Below are positions 36,332 to 46,222 of a DNA stretch of 64,000 nucleotides, piece after piece. Positions within the stretch are counted from its first letter, which is position 1. The number at the start of each line of letters is the position of its first letter. Both the position numbers and the translations under genes were made by a program. The DNA comes from Trogon surrucura (taxonomy: Eukaryota > Chordata > Aves > Trogoniformes > Trogonidae). The stretch is from NCBI GenBank assembly GCA_020746105.1, contig CM036618.1, positions 114,707,308-114,771,307 on the forward strand, written 5' to 3'. The notes beneath the pieces are model-generated. The model saw nothing but the letters and a program-made list of their open reading frames with translations, did no database searches and was not told the DNA's origin.

Positions 36332-36507
36332 CATAGAATGGCCTGGGTTGGAAGGGACCTTAGAGATCATTTTAATCCAACCTCCCTGTTGTGGGCAGGG
36401 ACGCCACCTCTCGACTAGGTCTGGCAACACGTGAGAACCGAACGGGAATCGAACCTGCAACCTTGGTGTTTCAAGCACCACGCTCAACCCGCTGAGCTAA
36501 ACCGGCC
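36332..36507 (-). mobile_element. tRNA-Ile-headed SINE with CR1 tail
   Basis: A 176-bp minus-strand composite. The head (36507-36433) reads like a tRNA: GGCCGGTTTAGCTCAGCGGG, then an anticodon-arm-like TGGTG...CACCA and AAGGTTGCAGG. It resembles vertebrate tRNA-Ile(AAT) from memory, with a changed anticodon loop. The polymerase III A box (TAGCTCAGCGG, plus 36489-36499) and B box (GGTTCGATTCC, plus 36445-36455) are intact. The body ends in a CR1 3' tail (36425-36332): GGTCCCTTCCAACCCAGGCC, then ATTCTATGA. Such chimaeras borrow the LINE enzyme by its 3' end. It resembles the passerine TguSINE1 type as I recall it. It interrupts the family-D LTR, with weak flanking similarity (CCTCATC / CCCATCC). 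Confidence 0.85.
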
Positions 36508-36834
36508 CATCCATGAGAATCCAGCTCCTGCATACATTTCCCTCTGCTGCTGAGCCTGGGGCTTTCCCATTAACTTCATGGTCTGCAGCGTCAGTGGTGA
36601 TTGCTATCAGGGGAGAGTTGGATTTGATATTGGTTTTGTATATATTTCATTATCTTCATTATTTTCTTATTAGTACCGTCATTGGTTCATTAACGCTGTT
36701 TAGTTTGCTTTTCCAATCCGTCTTTCTACCTTGTTCCCTTTTACCTTCCCCTTTGAGGAGGGAGAGGGATTTTTATTTATTTTATCATTTAGTGGCTGGC
36801 CCAGCCCTGATTCTTGACAGGATCTTATAGATGG

Positions 36835-37286
36835 TGTCCTGGGTTTGGCTAAAATGGGATTAATTTTCACAAGAAGTTGGAAGGGGGCACAGCTGGCATA
36901 GCCAAACAGAACTAGCCGCTAGCCAAGGGTATATTTAATACCATCGTGATGTCATGTGTGATGTATATGCCGGGAGGCTTTTGGAGCTCGAAATGCATGC
37001 TGTGGCCAGGCTGTCAGGTTTCGGGAAGTGAGAAGATCATGTTGTACATCACTTGTTCTACGTAATCTAGTTGATAGTACTATTACTGTTGTTTCTTCCT
37101 TCTCATTTTTTTTTCTTCTCTTTTATTGTTTATTTTATGTTGTACTGTGAAACTGTTCTTACCTCAACCCATGAGGCTCTACGTACTGCTCATTCCTGGT
37201 TCTCCTCATTGCCGGTGGTGGAAGGAGGGAGTGAGCGATCGCATGGTCCTTTGTTCCTGGCTGGGCAGTCAGCTCGAACCATAAGA
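36835..37286 (+). mobile_element. Solo LTR, family C copy 2 (ERVL-like)
   Basis: 452-bp plus-strand LTR starting TGTCCTGGGTTTGG and ending AACCATAAGA (the expected terminal CA has mutated). GATGG flanks it exactly (36830-36834 and 37287-37291), a perfect 5-bp duplication. The 19-nt block ATACCATCGTGATGTCATG at 36938-36956 is identical to the copy at 3486-3921, and the adjoining CTAGCCGCTAGCCAA repeat is nearly so. A TATA-like TGTATATG follows. It landed about 10 bp outside the end of the family-D LTR. The 3' end has the shared A/B/C block (GAGTGAGCG, then TCCTTTGTTCC). Confidence 0.9.
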
Positions 37287-37291
37287 GATGG

Positions 37292-38045
37292 CTACTGAGA
37301 TGCTGGGAGGACCTGGATGGGAAGACCTGATTTAAAATGCAGTTTCCAGTCCAATCTGTACTTGGACCTTGGCTCTCCAAATATGAAAGATACTTGTGCT
37401 GCGAGATAAACCTCATCACAGCCTGTCTTCTTCCATAATTGACTTTCTGCCTCATCATCCAACAGAGAAATGAGTCAGTGTCGCTTATGGTAAGCAAGTG
37501 TTGTTTCTCTCTTCAGTCATTTCCTCCAGATCCTCTGTCTTGTGAGCAAAAAAATAAAAAAAAGTTTCTATTCTTGAAATGACTCCAATGTTTTAAAAAT
37601 TAGTTTTGTCCTGAGTTCAGGACAGTAGTCCAGGATATATCACATCCTTCTGATCAGAGACAAGACATCCTGGGAGCCCAGACCAGAGGAAAGAATGTTA
37701 TTATTGCTCCATCTTAATCTTCTACTTTTTGGAAAACCAGAAATATTGCATGGGAAATAATGGCTTTTTAAAGAGACTGCACTTTACATACCCCCCAGAT
37801 GGCTGAACCATTCCAAATCAGCTCTGCTCAGTGTAGAATTTATGGCTCTATACCTTTTCCACCTGGATTTATCTGTCAAAGCTTTGTCTTTCTAGTCAAT
37901 TAAAACAACCTCCTATTTTATTATGCAAATATGTGGGGAGTAAAAGGTCTGTAATATCAAAGAAATGTCATACTCTACCAAATATTTTTTTGCTTTTCTA
38001 AAGCAATATAAAGCCCTCTACACACATATATTTTTGCTCTTCTAT
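37292..38045. other. Unassigned spacer between two LTRs
   Basis: No gene or repeat recognised. It contains an A-rich run near 37548-37565 and a 15-base imperfect palindrome around CCTGAGTTCAGGACA (37610-37624). Confidence 0.45.
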
Positions 38046-39229
38046 TGTCGTGGTTTGACCCTGGCTGGCAGCCAGATACCCACATGGCCACTCTCTCACT
38101 CCCCCTTCACTGCTAGACAGGGGAAGAAAATATTTCAAAGGGCTCTGGGTTTGAGATAAGGACAGGGAGATCACTCTCATTTACCGTCCTGGGCAAAACA
38201 GACTCGATTTTGGGGAAATTAATTACATGTATTAAGAGAACTAATCAGAGAGGAGTAGTGAGAAATGAGAAAAAAAAGCAAACAGATCTTAAAAAAGAGA
38301 ACACCTTCCCGCCATCCCTCCCTTCTTCCCGGGCTTAACATCAATCCCGGTTTCTCCAACTCCTCCCCCGGAGCGGCGCAGGGGGACAGGGAATGGGGGT
38401 TAAGGTCAGTTCATCTGACATTGGTTCCACCGCTTCTTCACTCTGGAGGAGGACTCTTCACTCTTCCCCAGGGCCACTGTGGGGTCTCTCTCACGGGAGA
38501 CAAGCTTCACACTCTCTTCTCCGGCGTGAGTCGTCCCACAAAAGGCAATTCATCACAAACTCATTCCTCGTGAGACACCTCATGAGGGGCAGCCCACCCC
38601 TCGTGAGTCTGAGGCGCAGTCCTTCAGGGGAAACTGCTCCAGCATGAGTCCCCCGCAGCGTCACAAAAGTCCCACGAGCCAACCTGCTCCAGCGTGGGCA
38701 TTCCCTCTTCCACGGGCTGAAGATTCCGGCAGCAACCTGCTCCAATGCGGGCTTCCTGTGGGCTACAGTCCCCTTCAGGCATCCACCCACGTGGCGTGGA
38801 GTCCTCTACACGGTGGACATCTACGTGGTGATCGTCATGGTGGACATATACACCCTGCCCATGGGACAACCCGCTTCACCATGGTCTTCACCACAACCCG
38901 GGGGACTCCTTCTGCTCCGGCGCCTGGAGCTCATTCTCCCCCCACTCCTTCTTCACTGACCTTGGTGTCTTCACGTATTCTCACTCCTCCATCTCTGTGC
39001 CAGCTGTTGTGGCGCAGTTCTTTTTCCCCGTTCTTAAATATGTTTTCCCCAGAGGCGTTCCTCTCCTATCACTTTACTGATAGGCTCAGCCTTGGCCAGC
39101 GGCGGGTCTCTCTTTGGAGCCGGCTGGCATTGGCTCTATCAAACTTGGGGAGCTTCTAGCAGCTTCTTGTAGGAGCCACCCTGCAGCTCCCCCCCTGCCG
39201 CCAAAATCCAGCCAGGCCAAACCAATATA
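38046..39229 (-). mobile_element. Solo LTR, family A copy 2
   Basis: 1,184-bp LTR on the minus strand, closely similar along its whole length to the copies at 25415 and 55412. The edges are TGTCGTGG and CCAATATA. Flanking pentamers TCTAT and CCTGT match at three of five positions, as a decayed duplication would. On the minus strand it has the AATAAA-type and TATTTAAG signals at the same relative places; the tract corresponding to AATAAA reads AATACA here (plus TGTATT at about 38227-38232), so the poly(A) signal may be lost. A 171-codon frame (38644-39159) is not kept in frame in the other copies. Confidence 0.9.
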
Positions 39230-39960
39230 CCTGTGTACACAACCATCTGTACAATAACATCTTAATCTCTTAATTAAGAAATGTTTTTCTTCTTATCTGC
39301 AAAGTAAAGTCCTTCTGCAAATAGTTTTGGAACCTTAAATATAAATGTATAGGGGAACAGGTGAGCAAATTGAAATGATTTACACCTTTTCTGAAATGCT
39401 GATCTTCACCTGGCTTTACAGTATACACAGCCATTTCAGTCCCCTCTGGTCACTTAGGGTCCATCAGCTGATTTCAGTCCAATTTGACCGAGACATCTGA
39501 AAGAAAAATTAATCTCTTACGTGTATAGCAAATATAATTGACCAGACTGCAAAGAGAAACACTCGTCAAGGCCCCCAGTGAGGAGAGAGGCATGTCATCA
39601 TCACCTGGTTTACTCTCTTGGAGGTGGCAGCCAGTCAACTGATCAACACGTGTGTAGTGGCTGGCCGTTTAGCACGTAGCCAGTTCTGGACTAGCCCTGG
39701 CTATCTCTGCACTAGTGCAGCTGTCCCCAAGGCCACGATGGGGAGACATTTCCTGCTGTGGAATAGAAACCAGTTTTGCAGTATATCTGCTGTTACCCAC
39801 GTGGAGCGAGATGAGGACAGATGGCCAAAAAGCAGGGTTAACACTCACTGATGAGAAAAATCTGAGACCAAGCTGACAAAAACCACTCTCACAGCACAGT
39901 CCTCAGCTGGCTGCTGGGAAAGGATGGTGGCTGGTCGGAAAAGAGCAGCATGGAAATAAA
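39230..39960. other. Unassigned DNA
   Basis: Nothing recognised: short ORFs only and no repeat. Confidence 0.45.
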
Positions 39961-40474
39961 ATCATAGAATCATACAATGATAGAATAGTTTCAGCTGGAA
40001 GAGACCCTGAAGATCATCGAGTCCAGCCTTTGTTCCAGCCCTATCTAAACTATACTAAACTATGTCCCCCAATGCAACATCTAGTTGTCTCTTAAACACT
40101 TCCAGGGACGGTGACTCAACCCCCTCCCTGGGCAGCCTGTTCCAATGACTGACAAGCTTTTCAGTAAAGAAATTCTTCCTGATATCTAACCTGAACCTCC
40201 TCTGGCCAATTTAAATCCATTTCCCCTTGTCCTATCACTCTCCACTAAGGAGAATAGACCAACTCCCTTCAGGTAGTTGTAGAGAGCGATGAGATCTCCC
40301 CTCAATCTCCTCTTCTCTAAGCTAAACAGCCCCAGATCCCTCAGCCTTTCCTCATACGACTTGTGTTCTAAGCTCTTTACCAGATTGGTAGCTGCCTCTA
40401 TACTCTCTCCAGCACTTCAATGCCTCTCCTGTAGTGAGGGGCCCAAAACTGGACACAGTACTTGAGGTGAGGCT
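39961..40474 (-). mobile_element. CR1 LINE 3' fragment, copy g
   Basis: Minus-strand, 5'-truncated CR1. The tail is ATCATAGAATCATACAATG. The 3' UTR and pol C-terminus follow (minus-strand sense VESPSL..F, then the CCTTGTCCTATCACT block, then [13 protein letters not shown]-like and [11 protein letters not shown]). The frame is broken in several places. Similarity stops at about 40474 in the block that encodes RPHLKYC. Confidence 0.88.
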
Positions 40475-43400
40475 GGATCCAGATCACCATGTAGAAACAC
40501 AGCATTGCCCCATGGGCAGCCAGGTCTCTGCTGAACTCAGTGAGGTCTGTCTCACAAAGGAAGTCCCTTGCTAGCCGGAAGAGGATGGAGCCCTCAGGAT
40601 GAAAAGATGACACCTTGGGCACAAAAGATCTGAAGCCCCTTGATTTGGGTTCCAGGAAGTGGGTTACACCTCCTTCACACCAAGACAAAGAAGAACAGAA
40701 AGAAATGTCACTACCCACAAATATGTTGCTGCTGGGGGATAGTGAGCATGGATTGGCAGCACATTTGGCAGCGTAGTTGCATTGTCCAGATATGGCCCTT
40801 CCAGGAAGAATTCAATTCCCCTACTAACACATGCTATTTGCAGGTGTGAAAATGTTGTCCATTTTTGTGGGAGATAAGAAGATGCATACTTTTCTCTAAC
40901 AGCTTAGCAGATGTTCTATCTCATTCCTGCCAGTAGCAGTCTACTGTTCTATAATCTGGGTGAGATGTATCCACCCTTCCAGTCACATGCTGCTAGCTTC
41001 TAATGTAAAGCACATATACAAAGTGAATGCATCAGAACTGATCCTGCACTCATGTTTTCACAGATATTTCATCCTTCCTCCAACTTGTCCACATTTCCCT
41101 CTCTCCCACTCCCTCCCCCTCTCAATAACAGCAAGCATGAAATTGTAAGAAAGAAAAAAAATACTACAACACAACATATAAAACAACAGAGCAACTTACC
41201 TCGACCAGATGGTACCCATGAGAAACTGAAGTATAAGCACACATCAATTACTGCAATATTCAGCCCTCATAAACTTTCAACAAATATGTTTGCATAAAGA
41301 AGATCCTACATTCTGCATCCCAATTAATTTTCACATTTGTACAAAACCTCTTCCAAGAGGAAGAAAAAATATTAAAGTAATGTTTGCTCAAAGTGTTTTT
41401 CCCTCAAGTAACTGAAAAGAAAATTCTAGTTTTTCTGTTTCAGAAGAATAATTCTCCATTTTTGTAATGACTTTGAAGAAGGGTTGATTTTACCCACAGA
41501 TGTGACTTTTCTCTAAAATGGGATCCTAGACACTTAAGATGAGCATAAAATTTGCTTTTGCTTGGCATTAAATGTGAAGTAAGGAAGAAGGAACCTGTAT
41601 GTAACCGCAAGGTCCTAAGAAAAGCTACAGGGGAAAAAACAGTTTTTCGAATAACTGATTCTTTGACTCAGTAACTGAAATGAGGAAGTGGGAAGTGAAA
41701 AGACTTACAAGAGGAAACCTAGGGTATTCTGTAAATCAAAGTGACTTTGGCTAGGCTGAATGCAGCCTTTGCACTGGCACTGCTTCTTGCTGCAGCTTCA
41801 GCAGTTGGCACACTGCCATTTCTGTGTAAATGATATGGGGTCAAATCTTCAGCAAGTAACACAGATAGTCTTGAACTAGGAAAAGATTGTAAAATCATTT
41901 GTAAAGCCCTTAGGGTTTTTTCTCACACCCCAGATAAATACATGTGTATATATATTTACCTGTCCTATGGCTGGCTGAAATAGGCTGTCCTATTTTGCTG
42001 TTTAAATAATTTAGCTAATATCTTTTAGCTGTCTGTATTTAAGGCAACAAAACTTTAGGAATGTCCCCCCTTCTCATCAAACCTTTTCATTTGAGAAGTG
42101 CTCTGGTATTTCTTATTTAAGAGAGGTGCACACAAAAGATTCTTTCCCCTAGGAAAGGGGAAAAGGATTTGTTACCATCATGAAGGTGACCAGTTCAGGG
42201 GCACTAGCCCCATAACACCTCCTTCTAACAAGTGGTAAAAACCTCCCCAGCCCTGGAGCAGAGCTGGACACGACCTTCCATCCAGGACAGAAACCTGGCC
42301 CTGGGCATCAGGGGATCAGCATTGCTCAAGAAAAGCATCTCACACAACAGCATCTCTTGCTTTTGTAGTCTCTCTCCACATTAAAAGGTATCACTGGTTG
42401 TCCTGCCCAGTGGTTTTTCATCCCTTGTTCAGTAGGGCCTGGACAGCTGCAAGGGGTACATCCAATACCACCAATGGCCAAGACACATGCAAGCAACTAC
42501 AATGGGGAAGGACTTTTCCAGCTGACTGTGGTGTTGTAGCAGTGACTAGGCAGCCAAAGCAGATAAAAGCACGCCAGTCTGGCATCTCCCAGTGACCACT
42601 ACTACCATTAAGTCTTTGTTTTACTTAACCATTTTAGTGCAACTTGTGTCTTTGCTGTGTAAATTAGATACAATGCATATCTGTGTGCGTCATGGACTGT
42701 GTAGTAGTTTGTAAAATTACATATATCAGCTCCAGTAAATTCTTCTGTTGTAGAAAAAGACTAAAATGGAGCTGGGGGTTGTGAGAGACAATGGCTTCTA
42801 TTTAATACAGCTGAAATAGCATAAACTCTCATTTCTAAAGAGACAGAAGATATAAGTACATTAGGTTAGAGAAGGAATTCTCAAATATGACCTGACTGTC
42901 AAGGAAGATGAAAGTAGTCAGCTATGCAACATTTCCTGTGAGGGACGCTGACAAAACTTGCATTATCAATCTCGAAATTCTATGTAAGTGATTAGACAAC
43001 TGTGTTTCTCTAGGATAATTTGATCTAGGTGCTACTGGGCTCCACTTTAAACAGTGTAGTATAATGTTGGATTAAGAGATTTGATTTGTTTCTTCTCTTT
43101 TTACCTTTTCCCTGCCTTGAGTGTCACTTGGATTTGCTCTGGTGCTAACAGCACTACAACCAAGGTAAAACACCAGGCCATGCTTGTTGCAGTTTTTTTC
43201 ATACATGCAATAGTTCTTCGTAGAACACTCAGTTGATGAGTTCCTCTCCCTGAGTTGCTGGCAGTCAACTTCTTCAAATTTGGCATCCCTACGTTGCAGC
43301 AATGTCTCTGACAGAAGGGTTGTGGGGTTTTAGTTTGTTTTTGTTTCCTTTTCTGGTAGTTCTGCCTTTGTGTTTCTTGGGACGCCTCCTCTGTGAGGCT

Positions 43401-43686
43401 CAGGGCACCAGTTCAAACCCACAAGTATACTGGGGCACAGCATCCTGAGCAACCTACCAAGGCTTTAATGGCTCCTCCAGACAAAGACTCTTCTTGAAAT
43501 AGGTGATAAATAAACAACAACAAAAACCCTAAACAAACAAACCCAACCAAATGAAACCCCAAGAAACACAAGGTGATATTTATTAAAATTCAAGTGACGT
43601 TACTTACCCAGCTGTAAATCCAGTTCCCATGAAGATAGGAACTCCCACTAGCCCCAAGGACAGGGACTGTATCACTTGGGTGTTAG
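40475..43686. other. Unassigned DNA with one exon-like ORF
   Basis: Mostly unremarkable AT-rich sequence. A minus-strand 76-codon frame at 43072-43302 has five cysteines and plausible splice dinucleotides at both sides (see findings), but I cannot name it. A-rich, CAAA-type simple sequence lies at about 43508-43560. No LTR or CR1 is visible. Confidence 0.4.
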
Positions 43687-46222
43687 TCACAGAATCACAG
43701 AATCACAGAATGTTAAAGGTTGGAAGGGACCTCAAAGATCATCTAGTCCAACCCCCCTGCCAGAGCAGGATCACCTACACTAGAGCGCACAGGAACGCGT
43801 CCAGGCGGGTTTTGAATGTCTCAAGAGATGGAGATTCCACAACTTCCCTAGGCAGCCTGTTCCAGTGCTCAGTCACCCTCACAGTGAAAAAGTTTTTCCT
43901 CATATTTTTCTGGAACCTCCTGTGTTCCAGCTTCCACCCATTGCCCCTTGTCCTGTCAGTGGACGCCGCTGAAAAGAGCCTGGCTCCATCCTCCTGACAT
44001 TCCCCCTTGACATATTTATAAACATTGATGAGGTCACCCCTCAGCCTCCTCTTCTCCAAGCTAAAGAGATCCAGCTCCTTCAGCCTTTCCTCATAAGGGA
44101 GATGCTCCACTCCCTTCACCATCTTTGTGGCTCTACGCTGGACTCTCTCAAGCAGCTCCCTGTCCTTCTTGAACTGAGGGGCCCAGAACTGGACACAATA
44201 TTCCAGATGCGGCCTCACCAGGGCAGAGTAGAGGGGCAGGAGGACCTCTCTTGACCTACTTGCTACTCCCCTTCTAATACACCCCAGGATGCCATTGGCC
44301 TTCTTGGCCACGAGGGCACACTGCTGGCTCATGGTCATCCTGCTGTCCACTAGAACCCCCAGGTCCCTTTCCCCTGCACTGCTCTCCAGCAGGGCAGTCC
44401 CCAACCTATATTGGCACATGGGGTTATTTTTTCCCAAGTGCAAAACTCTACACTTGCCCTTATTAAACTTCATCAGATTTCTCCCCGCCCAGCCCTCCAG
44501 CCTGTCCAGGTCTCTCTGAATGGCTGCACAGCCTTCTGGTGTGTCAACCACTCCCCCCAACTTCGTATCATCAGCAAACTTGCTGACAACATTCTCTAAT
44601 CCCTCATCCAGATCGTTGATGAATATATTAAACAGCACCGGCCCAAGCACTGACCCCTGAGGGACCCCACTAGACACAGGCATCCAGCCAGACTCGGCCC
44701 CATTGACCACAACCCTCTGGCTTCTTCCCTTCAACCAGTTCTCGACCCACCTCACTACTTGGTCATCCAGACCACACTTCCTCAGTTTACCTATGAGGAT
44801 GCTGTGGGAGACGGTGTCAAAGGCCTTGCTGATGTCCAGGTAGACCACGTCCACTGCATGGCCACCATCCATCCACCTAGTTATGTCTTCGTAAAAGGCT
44901 ATCAGGTTGGTCAAACATGACTTCCCCTTGGCAAAGCCATGCTGACTGCCCCTAATAACCTTCTTATCCTTGATATGCCTAGAGACAGTGTCAAGGATAA
45001 GATGTTCCATCACCTTTCCAGGGATGGAGGTGAGGCTGACCGGTCTGTAGTTACTCGGGTCATCCTTCCTGCCCTTCTTATAGACTGGAGTGACATTCGC
45101 TTTCCTCCAGTCTTCAGGCACCTCACCTGTTACCCACGACTTACCAAAGATGATGGAGAGTGGCCTAGCAATGACTCCCGCCAGCTCCCTCAGCACCCGT
45201 GGGTGCATCCCATCAGGGCCCATGGATTTATGAATGTCCAAGTGTTCAAACTGATCCTTAACCCACTCCTCATCAATCAGGGCAGACTCCTCCTTTGTCA
45301 TGACTTCCTCTGGGACCTTAGGGGACTGAGGCTCCTGAGGACGGTCTCCAACAGTGTAGACAGAGGCAAAGAAGGCATTCAGCAACTCTGCCTTCTTTCT
45401 GTCCTCTGTCTCCAGGGCACCCACCTCATTCAACAGAGGGCCTACATTGCCTCTAGTGTTAGTTTTGTCAGCAATGTATTTGAAGAAGCCCTTTCTGTTG
45501 TCTTTGACCTCCCTTGCAAGTTTTAACTCCAAGGAGGCCTTAGCTTTTCTGATTGCCTCCCTGCACTCCCTGACAGCTGCCCTGTACTCCACCCAAGTGG
45601 TCAGCCCTTCCTTCCACAATTTAAACACCCTCCCCTTCCACCTGAGTCTGCCCAGCAGATCCCTGGTTAACCAAGCAGGTCTCCTGGATCTCTTTCTTGA
45701 TTTCCTACCTGATGGGATGCACTGATCCTGAGCTTCAAAGAAGTGGTCTTTGAATGCCAACCAACTGTCTTGGGCCCCTTTACCTTTCAGCTCCCTGTCC
45801 CACGGGGTATCCCCCAGTAATTGCTTGAAGAGGCCAAAGTTGGCCCTTCTGAAGTCCAGAGTTGCGATCCTGCTTGCTATTCTGTTTTTACCGCACAGAA
45901 TCCTGAACTCCACCATCTCATGGTCGCTGCAGCCAAGGTTGCCCTCAACCTTCACTGCTTCAACCAGTCCTTCCTTGTTGGTGAACACAAGGTCCAGCAG
46001 CGCTCCTCTCCTGGTAGGCTCATCTACCATTTGCATCAAAAAGTTATCATCGATGCACTGGAGGAACCTCCTGGACTGAGGATGGCTGGCTGTGTGGGAC
46101 TTCCAGCAAACGTCTGGGTAGTTGAAATCCCCCATGAGAACCTCCATACACACATGATCACCTGGACTCCCTTCCCTCAAGGCTGCAGCCTGAGCTCTCA
46201 TGGTCCTGACAATTTTTCCCAA
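43687..46222 (-). mobile_element. Young 5'-truncated CR1 LINE with intact RT ORF, copy h
   Basis: 2.5-kb minus-strand CR1. The 3' tail CACAGAATCACAGAATCACA lies at 43688-43707, followed in element order by a short 3' UTR and the pol ORF. Recognisable CR1 similarity begins just upstream of the endonuclease GDFN box (about 46132); the bases beyond about 46165-46222 may be flanking or subfamily-specific. The whole retained coding part is one open frame, in sharp contrast to the broken copy at 32783-36222, so this is the youngest large LINE in the window. It lacks ORF1 and most of the endonuclease, so it is not autonomous. Confidence 0.93.
43775..46222 (-). CDS. CR1 ORF2 protein fragment: endonuclease C-terminus plus complete reverse transcriptase
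   Basis: 815 codons open without a break. The first codon at 46222 is TTG and the frame stays open further upstream, so this is a truncated frame and not a real start. Endonuclease remnants are GDFN (residues 31-34), DLVFTN (77-82) and the catalytic SDH (99-101). The RT core has SMGPDG (333-338), NYRPVSL (391-397), YLDISKAFD (461-469, first metal-binding Asp at 463), PQGSVLGP (521-528) and FADD (549-552, Asp 551-552). The C-terminal region has [13 protein letters not shown] (664-676) and ends at [15 protein letters not shown] (786-800). CR1 uses target-primed reverse transcription. All RT catalytic residues are intact, but the N-terminal endonuclease residues are missing, so complete activity is not expected. 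Expression would need an outside promoter. Confidence 0.93.
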   Translation of the reverse strand: MGKIVRTMRAQAAALREGSPGDHVCMEVLMGDFNYPDVCWKSHTASHPQSRRFLQCIDDNFLMQMVDEPTRRGALLDLVFTNKEGLVEAVKVEGNLGCSDHEMVEFRILCGKNRIASRIATLDFRRANFGLFKQLLGDTPWDRELKGKGAQDSWLAFKDHFFEAQDQCIPSGRKSRKRSRRPAWLTRDLLGRLRWKGRVFKLWKEGLTTWVEYRAAVRECREAIRKAKASLELKLAREVKDNRKGFFKYIADKTNTRGNVGPLLNEVGALETEDRKKAELLNAFFASVYTVGDRPQEPQSPKVPEEVMTKEESALIDEEWVKDQFEHLDIHKSMGPDGMHPRVLRELAGVIARPLSIIFGKSWVTGEVPEDWRKANVTPVYKKGRKDDPSNYRPVSLTSIPGKVMEHLILDTVSRHIKDKKVIRGSQHGFAKGKSCLTNLIAFYEDITRWMDGGHAVDVVYLDISKAFDTVSHSILIGKLRKCGLDDQVVRWVENWLKGRSQRVVVNGAESGWMPVSSGVPQGSVLGPVLFNIFINDLDEGLENVVSKFADDTKLGGVVDTPEGCAAIQRDLDRLEGWAGRNLMKFNKGKCRVLHLGKNNPMCQYRLGTALLESSAGERDLGVLVDSRMTMSQQCALVAKKANGILGCIRRGVASRSREVLLPLYSALVRPHLEYCVQFWAPQFKKDRELLERVQRRATKMVKGVEHLPYEERLKELDLFSLEKRRLRGDLINVYKYVKGECQEDGARLFSAASTDRTRGNGWKLEHRRFQKNMRKNFFTVRVTEHWNRLPREVVESPSLETFKTRLDAFLCALV

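Larger units (their letters stand above)
32487..36819 (+). mobile_element. Solo LTR, family D copy 3, split by a CR1 and a SINE
   Basis: One plus-strand family-D LTR in three pieces: 32487-32782, about 36223-36331 and 36508-36819, about 717 bp in total, close to its sisters (822 and 664 bp). It starts TGTCCTGACTTGAGC and ends GATTCTTGACA. Piece order and content follow copy 1 read in reverse: the GTCACTACTG.ATCTTGTG region, then TATTCCATTCCATATG, [CR1], GAATATAAAG.TGAGTGATC, GGAGGACTCCATC, [SINE], GAATCCAGCTCC, CTGAGCCTGGGG. The flanks GCATC (32482-32486) and GGATC (36820-36824) may be a decayed 5-bp duplication. It is the oldest layer of this stack. Confidence 0.82.

Noticed and set aside
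36433-36507. Functional tRNA gene
   Set aside because: The acceptor stem does not pair, the T stem has a mismatch, the anticodon loop is altered, and the segment is fused to a CR1 tail, so it is a SINE head.
38644-39159. 171-codon plus-strand ORF, with similar ORFs at 25709-26146, 26059-26472, 55631-56083 and 56056-56529
   Set aside because: All lie inside family-A LTRs, antisense to LTR transcription. The frame shifts between copies by small indels and the composition is Pro/Ser-rich; these are not proteins.
44939-45526. 195-codon plus-strand ORF and other plus-strand ORFs at 45447-46252
   Set aside because: Shadow frames opposite the intact CR1 pol ORF.
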